The notes below the pieces were generated by a model. It ran no database searches. It saw only the letters and a program-made list of their open reading frames with translations, and had not been told where the DNA came from. Below, piece after piece: positions 1 through 5,532 of a DNA stretch of 6,896 nt. This DNA comes from Chloroflexota bacterium (GTDB taxonomy: Bacteria > Chloroflexota > Anaerolineae > Promineifilales > Promineifilaceae). Location: positions 1,282 to 8,177 of the forward strand of contig DOXE01000170.1 of NCBI GenBank assembly GCA_003519205.1, written 5' to 3'. The position numbers and the translations under genes are program-made. Position 1 is the stretch's first letter; the number at the start of each line of letters is the position of its first letter.

Positions 1-380
1 CGAACCATGCCCACGCCGCTGTCCATTCGCCACAGAAGGGTTTGCAATTGGCGTAAAGGAGCCATTCCCCGTTTTCGAGCTTGATAAGTTGTGACGAGAA
101 ATAACGCAGGAACTACTCCACAAACGATAATCGCCGGTATGGTACCCAAAATCAGCACCGCATCGGCAATTCCAGATATAGTTGGCAACGTCTCCTCGGT
201 AGGAGGATTAAGGCTTAGATATAACAGAAAAACAGTTATCAATATTGCTGCAATACTAAAGAAAGAAATTGGTACATAGACGTATAGCCTATTGAAACGC
301 CTAATTGAATCAGCCCGTTCTTGCTGAATAGGTGTTGGAATATATTCAATTTTTTCTGGCGCTACTTCTGGCACAGTCAT
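1..380 (-). CDS. Unknown two-helix membrane protein, N-terminal part (cut by window edge)
   Basis: I read this frame by hand from the ATG at 380-378; it stays open for 126 full codons to the left edge, so the C-terminus is missing. I do not recognise the family. Residues 1-30 are polar, with several prolines and glutamates, and look cytosolic or disordered. A first hydrophobic segment spans about residues 32-57 (rich in I, F, L), followed by a short polar loop (NPPTEETLPT, 58-67) and a second hydrophobic segment at about 71-98. A basic stretch follows (QARKRGMAPLR, 100-110), which by the positive-inside rule would put both termini in the cytosol. An extended -10 element lies just upstream and the leader contains GGAAAAA as a weak ribosome site, so the gene is probably transcribed on its own. 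Coding on the opposite strand here gives only low-complexity shadow frames. Function unknown. Confidence 0.72.
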   Translation of the reverse strand, partial: MTVPEVAPEKIEYIPTPIQQERADSIRRFNRLYVYVPISFFSIAAILITVFLLYLSLNPPTEETLPTISGIADAVLILGTIPAIIVCGVVPALFLVTTYQARKRGMAPLRQLQTLLWRMDSGVGMV

Positions 381-397
381 CGCATTTTTCCGAGACA

Positions 398-406
398 ATT
401 GTACCA
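398..406 (-). promoter_or_regulatory. Extended -10 promoter element for the membrane protein gene
   Basis: On the minus strand the sequence reads TGGTACAAT, an extended -10 (TGn followed by TACAAT, one mismatch to TATAAT). The predicted start of transcription is near 391, giving a very short leader of about 10 bases before the ATG at 380. No convincing -35 hexamer sits at the usual distance, which is common for extended -10 promoters. This is a visual match only. Confidence 0.4.
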
Positions 407-518
407 CATCCGCTCAATACCTCATATCCTGTCCACTCACAGCTCAACCCGAAATTCGGTTTTTGCTAATGTGTTACAAAAACAGTTGAATTTTTTTGAA
501 TCAATTGCGAAATGTGGT

Positions 519-848
519 TTATTGACAAATGCTTGTTACTTCAGAACCATTTTCCTCTTGTTTATAACATAAGCAATATTCGGTGCTAAAATCGGATCCT
601 CTACCTTCCCAAAATAGGTAACGAACTCCTGTTTTGCTGCACTGAGGATTTACTCTAAGACGACGGCTCCATTCAATACCTATACCTTGGGCATCATCTT
701 CCTGAACGAGAAAAATGCGCAGCCCACTATGAACTCTGTCGCCAAAACTTATTTCACCACGAGTAGCCAAAGCGAAGGATGCGACTGGAAAGCATATGAC
801 GAGCAACCAAAGAAAGATGACCCCAAGATAAATCAAACGGCGCCACAT
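519..848 (-). CDS. Small secreted four-cysteine protein of unknown function
   Basis: A 109-residue protein that I do not recognise. Residues 1-4 (MWRR) are basic, residues 5-25 are strongly hydrophobic, and A-L-A at 26-28 fits a signal peptidase I site, so a mature exported protein of about 81 residues is likely; an uncleaved N-terminal anchor is the alternative. The mature part has four cysteines (70, 92, 94, 108), an even number that would allow two disulfides outside the cytoplasm, several aromatic residues and no lipobox. The start is well constrained, because an in-frame TAA directly precedes the ATG. The nearest GAGGA is about 19 bases upstream, too far for a normal ribosome site. The gene lies 68 bases after the phosphorylase stop on the same strand, so it could be read through from that gene or use a weak promoter at 892-920. 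No terminator is evident on its 3' side. The clean signal peptide is the main reason to believe it is real. Confidence 0.62.
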   Translation of the reverse strand: MWRRLIYLGVIFLWLLVICFPVASFALATRGEISFGDRVHSGLRIFLVQEDDAQGIGIEWSRRLRVNPQCSKTGVRYLFWEGRGSDFSTEYCLCYKQEENGSEVTSICQ

Positions 849-891
849 TTATCAGCCGTTGCTGTATTCCTCGCTGATTCTGTAATAATTC

Positions 892-920
892 AATATGTTC
901 GTCCAGATTGGAGTCGTCAA
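892..920 (-). promoter_or_regulatory. Candidate weak promoter for the small secreted protein gene
   Basis: The minus strand has TTGACG (915-920, five of six to TTGACA, overlapping the phosphorylase stop codon), then 17 bases, then CATATT (892-897, four of six to TATAAT). Transcription would begin near 885 and leave a leader of about 37 bases. The -10 is poor, so read-through from the phosphorylase gene is an equally good explanation. Confidence 0.25.
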
Positions 921-3058
921 TCAGAATGGCACTCTACACAAGCCTGGAGATACAATTGTGTGTATTCCTTCAGCATGCGTCGTGTGCAAAATCGAGGTGC
1001 GTTGGAACGAATTGACTCTCGCATGATAGCTACCCAACCTCGGGGGACATCATCTCGATCACGTTGATAATATAAGGGGATAATCTCTTCTTCAAGCAGA
1101 TTGTAAAATGATTCGGCGTCCTCGGAATCTTGCTGTCCATCATCATTATATTCGCGGTCAAATCCGATAGCCCAACCATTGCCACCGTTATATCCTTCAA
1201 CCCACCAACCATCAAGGATGCTAAGGTTTGGTACGCCATTTAAAGCTGCTTTTTGACCGCTGGTCCCACTTGCTTCTCGCGGTCTTCTTGGGGTATTTAA
1301 CCAAACATCCACGCCTTGAACCAAGTAACGCGCCATGTGCATGTCATAATCTTCGATGAAGGCGACTCGACCGCCAAGCAGGTTGTGTTTGGCCATATTA
1401 TAAATACTTTGGATTAATAATTTTCCGGGATCGTCTTCCGGGTGGGCTTTTCCCGCGAAAACAATTTGCAAAGGGCGATGATTATCTAATATCATTTCAC
1501 GCAATCGTTCAACATCACTGAAAATAAGAGAAGCCCTTTTGTAAGTAGCAAAACGCCGGGCAAAGCCTATTGTCAGCGCGTTGGGATCTAATAGAGTCCC
1601 ACCGGTCATGACTTGTGTGGGATCATTTGTTCCTTCAACCCATTGTTGTCGCGCACGTTCTCGGAAAAAACCCATCATTTTATGCTTAAGTTCCAAATGA
1701 GTTTCCCAGAGAGCGATATCTGGTATCTCTTCCACTCTTTCCCAAAGTGCTGGATCGTCGTGACGGCTTACCCAATAAGGTCCCAGGTATTTGCTAAAAA
1801 GCTGGTGGAGTTCAGTCGGTATCCAAGTCGGCACGTGAATACCATTGGTTACATGGATTATGGGTACTTCATCGACATCGCGCTCGGGCCAGACATTGTG
1901 CCACATGGCGCGTGATACTTGACCATGTAGTTTACTTACACCATTGACCTGCCCCGCCATTTTTAGAGCGAGAACCGTCATATTAAAACTGGTTCCCCAT
2001 TCCTCCTCGTGCCGCCCTAAATCAAGGAACTCATCCCGGGTTATGCCGAGTTCATCCCAATAGCCAGCGAAGTATTTTTCAACCATGTAAAATGGAAATG
2101 CATCGTGCCCGGCCGCGACTGGGGTATGGGTGGTAAATAATGAATTAGTGCGGACAGCTGCGGCTGCTTCTTCAAAGTCCTTACCAACCGCGACATGTTC
2201 GCGAATACACTCAAGTATTAAAAAAGCTGAGTGCCCTTCGTTCATATGCCAAACTGTGGGATTGACGTCCAACGCTCGCAGAGCACGAACACCCCCAATA
2301 CCTAGCATAATCTCCTGGCGAATCCGGTGTTCACTATCTCCTGAATAGAGACGAGCCGATAGTTCTCTATCCCAAGGGTCGTTTTCGTCCACGTCAGTAT
2401 CCAGCATATATAAAGGAACTCTACCTACCTGCACATGCCAAAGGCGGGCAAATACGTCACGATCTCCCATGCGAACACTAACCATGATTTCATTACCTGC
2501 TTCATCGGTCACTTGAACAATAGGGGCCTGGTTCATGTCCAGTTGTTCATACACGGCCTCTTGCCAACCGTGGGACGGAATCCGCTGTCGAAAGTACCCT
2601 TGTGGGTACATGAAGCCAACACACACGAGCGGAATGCCTAGATCACTTGCTTCTTTTGCATGGTCACCCGAGAGAATACCTAAACCGCCAGAATAAATTG
2701 GCAATGAACTGTGCAAGCCAAACTCAGCCGAAAAATAGGCAACTAGTAGATTGGTAGCCGATGGATTATTACTCGTGTACCATGTGTGGCCATCACTCAT
2801 CTCACGATCAAAGGCCATTAATACCTTATTGTAGCGACTATAAAACAGTGAATCGTTGGCTGCGTTTTCCAACTGTTCGGATGTCATCTCCTGTAACATC
2901 TGCACTGGATTGTGCTGCGTGCTTCGCCAAAGTGTGTAGTCAAGATGTTTGAATAATTCTCGCGCTTCCGGATTCCAGCTCCACCAAAGATTGTAAGCCA
3001 GCTCTGTAATACGCGATATTTTTTGTGGGACATTGACTTGATAATCTAAAGGTGTCAT
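917..3058 (-). CDS. glgP: Alpha-glucan (glycogen/maltodextrin) phosphorylase, DUF3417-containing type
   Basis: This cytosolic PLP enzyme cleaves terminal alpha-1,4-linked glucose from glycogen or maltodextrins with phosphate, giving glucose-1-phosphate. The 713-residue product opens with the DUF3417-like region typical of this subgroup (ELAYNLWWSWNPEA at about 19-32). Next come YFSAEFG (108-114) and a glycine-rich segment ending GILSGDH (about 127-133). NEGHSAF lies at 273-279, and GFARRFATYKRA and FAGKAHPEDDPGK lie further on. The PLP site is EASGTSGQK with the Schiff-base lysine at 603, followed by ILDGWW and GNGWAIG. The family is the one exemplified by Thermotoga and Thermus enzymes of about 820 residues; this copy ends about 100 residues earlier, soon after the core. 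No in-frame ATG is available further upstream, and the N-terminus matches family style. The best Shine-Dalgarno-like sequence, AGGAGA, is more than 20 bases before the ATG. Its own promoter region lies at 3137-3166. I am sure of the family, less so of the preferred glucan. Confidence 0.95.
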   Translation of the reverse strand: MTPLDYQVNVPQKISRITELAYNLWWSWNPEARELFKHLDYTLWRSTQHNPVQMLQEMTSEQLENAANDSLFYSRYNKVLMAFDREMSDGHTWYTSNNPSATNLLVAYFSAEFGLHSSLPIYSGGLGILSGDHAKEASDLGIPLVCVGFMYPQGYFRQRIPSHGWQEAVYEQLDMNQAPIVQVTDEAGNEIMVSVRMGDRDVFARLWHVQVGRVPLYMLDTDVDENDPWDRELSARLYSGDSEHRIRQEIMLGIGGVRALRALDVNPTVWHMNEGHSAFLILECIREHVAVGKDFEEAAAAVRTNSLFTTHTPVAAGHDAFPFYMVEKYFAGYWDELGITRDEFLDLGRHEEEWGTSFNMTVLALKMAGQVNGVSKLHGQVSRAMWHNVWPERDVDEVPIIHVTNGIHVPTWIPTELHQLFSKYLGPYWVSRHDDPALWERVEEIPDIALWETHLELKHKMMGFFRERARQQWVEGTNDPTQVMTGGTLLDPNALTIGFARRFATYKRASLIFSDVERLREMILDNHRPLQIVFAGKAHPEDDPGKLLIQSIYNMAKHNLLGGRVAFIEDYDMHMARYLVQGVDVWLNTPRRPREASGTSGQKAALNGVPNLSILDGWWVEGYNGGNGWAIGFDREYNDDGQQDSEDAESFYNLLEEEIIPLYYQRDRDDVPRGWVAIMRESIRSNAPRFCTRRMLKEYTQLYLQACVECHSD

Positions 3059-3136
3059 AAGGATCTTTTTTGGCTTATCTCTCCTATGATGTTTTAAAGT
3101 AGCCTTCCAGACAACATGACCGATTTAGTTGCACTG

Positions 3137-3148
3137 TCAACTAGTTGA
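3137..3148. promoter_or_regulatory. 12-bp palindrome just downstream of the predicted glgP transcription start (operator candidate)
   Basis: TCAACTAGTTGA is a perfect 12-bp palindrome. It falls at about +4 to +15 relative to the start predicted from the extended -10 at 3158-3166, a usual place for a repressor site. A further GTTG at 3129-3132 makes a second, spaced inverted pair with CAAC at 3138-3141 (GTTG, six bases, CAAC). No family of regulator is identified; it lacks the central CG typical of LacI-family sites. Confidence 0.35.
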
Positions 3149-3157
3149 TCCGCCCAA

Positions 3158-3166
3158 ATTATAGCA
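3158..3166 (-). promoter_or_regulatory. Extended -10 promoter for glgP
   Basis: The minus strand reads TGCTATAAT, a perfect TATAAT with the TGn extension. No good -35 is present 16-18 bases upstream, as is common for extended -10 promoters. Transcription would start near 3151 and leave a leader of about 92 bases before the glgP ATG at 3058. It lies in the 181-base gap after the upstream glycosyltransferase gene, so glgP probably does not depend on that gene's transcript. Confidence 0.55.
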
Positions 3167-3239
3167 TGACAGCCATGTGTGGAACAGCTACTCTAGTCAT
3201 AATTCAATCCAATTGGGGTAAAATATCAGAGGAAATCGA

Positions 3240-4442
3240 TTATTTACGGATCATATTTGAAAGGAATTCATCGTATCGCGGGGCAATTATTTTCCAATCA
3301 AACTGGCACACGTTTTTGGCCAATTCGTCAGTAATCGCTGATACTTCAGCAGATTGAGTTAACGCTCTTCGAATTCTTCGTAATAGCCCTTCCTTAGTAT
3401 TGTACAGGCAATCTTGGTGATAGTTTGGTGGGATCAATTCAGGATAACTCAAACGGTTAGGAAGAACCGGGAAGGTACGGCAGTAAATCGCTTCTGCGAT
3501 GCTTATTCCAAAGAATTCGTGCTCGGCCGTCGAGATAGTAACCGTTGCCTCCCACAAGAGACGCGCATATTGTCGGTCATTGGCATATCCCTGGAAAACT
3601 ATATGGTTTGCAAGACGGTTGCTGGCTTCTTCAAATTCAATTGGTCGTTGACGGAAATTCTGGCCACAAAGGGCGAGGCGAAAAGGAATTCCTTCTTCAG
3701 CGATACGATAAAGTGCCTCGAAGAACATTTCGGGATTCTTATCGTATTCCCAACGTTGATTCCAGAGGATTAGGGGCCAAGCGTCTCCTTCCTTGTCAGC
3801 TTTGGCAGCGCCAAATCTCTGAAAATCAATGCCAACGGGCAAGATCGTACTCTTTCCCCGTAGTGCCGGAATGGTGTTTAACTCATTGTAATCCGGAAAT
3901 TGCTTCAAGAATCTAAACAATTCCTTGAATAACGAATTCATATGATGGCGCGAATTAAAGAGGATCCTATCAGCCGCCAACATTGATGCGTAATTGATGA
4001 AGGAGTAATGGTGGTCGCGCTCACCTCTTTGTCGCCTCATTGGGCCAGTGCCAGCATCTACCGGTAAGGGGTAAGTCAGTTGGTTTTCGTGCATGTATAA
4101 GACTACGGGTAACGAGCTCGTGTGTGTTCGGGTTAGAGCCAAGAAAGTCGTCAGATCGACCATGTCGGTAGCGAAAATAACGTCCGGCAAGGTTTTGTCC
4201 GAAAGACCGGTAAGAAGCCTTATTTGGTCATTGTATTTCTTATCCAGGAACTTGTTTGCCAAGGTTACGCTACCGCCATGCATTCGCCATTTCCAGAACC
4301 GAGCCGGAAGGGTCAGTATTTGCACATCATGCTGGCTAAACTGCAGGTAGCCTTCAGCCCATGCCTGGTGGCTGCCACCATGGTAGGGTGAGATAATAAG
4401 AATCCTAATACTTGAATTAGAAGAGCTGGATTTATTTATCAT
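3240..4442 (-). CDS. tRNA-queuosine alpha-mannosyltransferase-like glycosyltransferase (QTMAN/GTDC1, DUF3524 family)
   Basis: The 400-residue product matches, from memory, the animal protein QTMAN (GTDC1), which transfers mannose from GDP-mannose to queuosine in the anticodon of tRNA-Asp. Signature segments in order are SPYHGGSHQAW (18-28; YGGSHKQ in human), LPARFWKWRMHGG (45-57; LPAKKWHWR in human), MHENQLTYP (117-125), GERDHHYSFINYAS (140-153), LPVGID (201-206), NQRWEYDKNPE (228-238; HRWEHDKDPE in human) and HEFFGISIAEAIYC (308-321). The last holds the GT4 E-x7-E pair, E309 and E317. There is no signal peptide or membrane helix, so it should act in the cytosol. The length is close to the family's, without the long mid-protein insertion of the human enzyme. 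The ATG has no clear Shine-Dalgarno sequence. The gene is divergent from the iscX-nuo operon and upstream of glgP, neither of which points to a glycan role. Family assignment is strong; sugar donor and tRNA substrate are inferred. Confidence 0.88.
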   Translation of the reverse strand: MINKSSSSNSSIRILIISPYHGGSHQAWAEGYLQFSQHDVQILTLPARFWKWRMHGGSVTLANKFLDKKYNDQIRLLTGLSDKTLPDVIFATDMVDLTTFLALTRTHTSSLPVVLYMHENQLTYPLPVDAGTGPMRRQRGERDHHYSFINYASMLAADRILFNSRHHMNSLFKELFRFLKQFPDYNELNTIPALRGKSTILPVGIDFQRFGAAKADKEGDAWPLILWNQRWEYDKNPEMFFEALYRIAEEGIPFRLALCGQNFRQRPIEFEEASNRLANHIVFQGYANDRQYARLLWEATVTISTAEHEFFGISIAEAIYCRTFPVLPNRLSYPELIPPNYHQDCLYNTKEGLLRRIRRALTQSAEVSAITDELAKNVCQFDWKIIAPRYDEFLSNMIRK

Positions 4443-4509
4443 AATTTTGATATTATTTAGTTATATTCATTGTGAAATTTGTCATAAGACATTCGACCAT
4501 AGATAGACA
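4443..4509. promoter_or_regulatory. AT-rich divergent promoter region between the glycosyltransferase and iscX-nuo genes
   Basis: This short AT-rich stretch separates two divergent transcription units and should hold promoters for both. On the plus strand, TTGTCA (4479-4484, five of six to TTGACA) is 17 bases from GATAGA (4502-4507, only three of six to TATAAT). This would place a start near 4514, which fits an iscX start at 4600 better than one at 4510. On the minus strand, ATGACA and TATAAC are present but only 14 bases apart. No single pair is convincing. Confidence 0.4.
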
Positions 4510-4544
4510 ATGATGTATTATAGGCGTGGCTTGCTCGCCAAAAA

Positions 4545-4559
4545 AGCGTTTATCACGCT
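4545..4559. repeat. Perfect 5-bp inverted repeat ahead of iscX
   Basis: AGCGT, five bases (TTATC), then ACGCT form a perfect spaced inverted repeat. If iscX starts at 4600 this lies in its untranslated leader and could be an operator or small hairpin; if iscX starts at 4510 it lies in coding sequence and means little. Five-base arms can arise by chance. Confidence 0.2.
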
Positions 4560-4599
4560 GAGTGCCAGCGGCCGAATCTGCCTCTATTTGAATCAAAGC

Positions 4600-4824
4600 A
4601 TGATTAGCGATTACCGGCCGGCACTATACTGGGATTCGGCGTTTGCCATTGCTTTGGCGCTGATCGAAAATCACCCGAAGGTCGACCCAGAAAAAATAGG
4701 TTTAGAGGAGTTGGCAAGCCTGGTTGAAAGATTGCCGGGGTTTGTTGACGATCCCGATTTCGTTACCGATCGAATATTGTTGGACATAATCGTCGTCTGG
4801 TATGAGGAGTTACATAGCTTATGA
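4600..4824 (+). CDS. iscX: Fe-S assembly protein IscX, first gene of the complex I operon
   Basis: IscX is a small acidic cytosolic protein that, in the E. coli ISC system, binds the cysteine desulfurase IscS and iron and tunes Fe-S cluster assembly. The 74-residue product aligns over its whole length with the E. coli protein (66 residues). It has YWDS near the start (10-13), [10 protein letters not shown] (25-34), LPGFVDDPD (45-53; the DDP is a family hallmark) and the ending [12 protein letters not shown] (59-70). The reading frame extends upstream to an ATG at 4510, but those 30 extra residues are basic and unlike IscX, so I prefer 4600; neither start has a clear ribosome site. Its stop overlaps the nuoB start as ATGA, so the two are probably translationally coupled. 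No other ISC gene is visible in the window. It occupies the place where nuoA normally stands. Confidence 0.82.
   Translation: MISDYRPALYWDSAFAIALALIENHPKVDPEKIGLEELASLVERLPGFVDDPDFVTDRILLDIIVVWYEELHSL
4805..4809 (+). promoter_or_regulatory. Ribosome binding site for nuoB inside iscX
   Basis: AGGAG lies 11 bases before the nuoB ATG at 4821, within the last codons of iscX. The spacing is a little long, but together with the ATGA overlap it supports this nuoB start and coupled translation. Confidence 0.5.
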
Positions 4825-5504
4825 CTACTGCTGAAGGGGCCTTGACATCGGACATTGATATTCCGGATGAAGCGGCCGACAACATCTTTATCACAAGCCT
4901 GGACAAGATTTACAATTGGTCGAGGAAAAATTCATTATGGCCAATGGGTTTTGGCTTGGCTTGTTGTGCGATCGAAATGATTTGTACTGCGGCTAGCCGA
5001 TATGATCTGGCTCGGTTTGGTATGGAAGTGTTCCGCGCCACTCCAAGACAAGCAGACCTCATGATCGTTTCGGGAACAGTCACAAAAAAGATGATTCCGA
5101 CCATTGTGCGCTTATACAACCAAATGCCTGAACCGCGATATGTGTTGAGTATGGGTGCCTGTGCCAATGGTGGTGGACCTTTCAAAGAAGGTTATAACGT
5201 GCTGGATGGTGTTGACAAATTGATACCGGTAGATGTTTATGTTCCGGGCTGCCCACCCACGCCCCAAGCGTTAATTTATGGTCTGATCACATTGCAGGAA
5301 AAGATTGATAAACAATCGATTCGTACAGTGCCATGGTACCGGAAAGAAGACCCAACTGAGTATGTACCTATTCCTGTATTAGGTCCAGATCTGGTTGATT
5401 TACGCCAGATAGACATTATTCGGCGAGAGGCAGAAAAATCTAGGATAGATGAAGCTCATCCGGAGAGCGAAGAAGCTGCGATACCAGAAGCAAGTAATGC
5501 CTAA
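4821..5504 (+). CDS. nuoB: NADH-quinone oxidoreductase subunit B (complex I, cluster N2 subunit)
   Basis: NuoB carries the terminal [4Fe-4S] cluster N2 of respiratory complex I, which passes electrons to quinone at the junction of the peripheral and membrane arms. The 227-residue product contains the family sequence GLACCAIEM with adjacent cysteines 48 and 49, [15 protein letters not shown] (72-86), [10 protein letters not shown] with cysteine 114, and [14 protein letters not shown] with cysteine 144. These are the four expected N2 ligands, all intact. The N-terminus has a short acidic lead before the core. After about residue 190 the tail is rich in E, A, S and R and is probably disordered, making the protein somewhat longer at its C-terminus than minimal NuoB. 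It overlaps iscX by four bases and precedes nuoCD by 28 bases, so it belongs to an iscX-nuoB-nuoCD operon. The usual nuoA is not immediately upstream. Confidence 0.97.
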   Translation: MTTAEGALTSDIDIPDEAADNIFITSLDKIYNWSRKNSLWPMGFGLACCAIEMICTAASRYDLARFGMEVFRATPRQADLMIVSGTVTKKMIPTIVRLYNQMPEPRYVLSMGACANGGGPFKEGYNVLDGVDKLIPVDVYVPGCPPTPQALIYGLITLQEKIDKQSIRTVPWYRKEDPTEYVPIPVLGPDLVDLRQIDIIRREAEKSRIDEAHPESEEAAIPEASNA

Positions 5505-5524
5505 AGGTTATGTTGTCGAAAAAG

Positions 5525-5530
5525 GGTGAT
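5525..5530 (+). promoter_or_regulatory. Ribosome binding site for nuoCD
   Basis: GGTGAT, preceded by AAAG, lies two bases before the ATG at 5533. This pairs with the 5' side of the anti-Shine-Dalgarno sequence, so the short gap is normal for this register. It supports 5533 as the start. Confidence 0.5.
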
Positions 5531-5532
5531 TA

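Noticed and set aside
452..467. CCGAA-A-TTCGG followed by a T run, looking like a small terminator on the plus strand
   Set aside because: The stem has only five pairs with a one-base loop, and no plus-strand gene ends there; on the minus strand there is no T run after it.
521..549. Consensus-like TTGACA on the plus strand
   Set aside because: No -10-like hexamer occurs at 16-18 bases and no plus-strand gene follows.
321..572. Plus-strand frame of 83 codons across the gap between two minus-strand genes
   Set aside because: It overlaps both neighbouring minus-strand genes, has no ribosome site and has no protein-like pattern; it is a shadow frame.
687..1067. Plus-strand frame of 126 codons
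   Set aside because: It lies opposite the small secreted protein and the 3' end of glgP; its composition is unlike a protein and the minus-strand genes explain the region.
1030..1239. Second minus-strand frame of 69 codons inside glgP
   Set aside because: It sits out of frame within the strongly conserved phosphorylase C-terminal region and shows no independent signature.
3414..3916. Two overlapping plus-strand frames of about 120 codons
   Set aside because: Both lie wholly opposite the glycosyltransferase gene, whose motifs are clear; they are shadows.
917..4442. A glycogen metabolism cluster in which the glycosyltransferase would be a glycogen synthase beside glgP
   Set aside because: The glycosyltransferase carries QTMAN/DUF3524 signatures, not those of GlgA, and an independent promoter separates the two genes.
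4910..5185. Minus-strand frame of 91 codons
   Set aside because: It lies opposite the conserved nuoB core and has no independent support.
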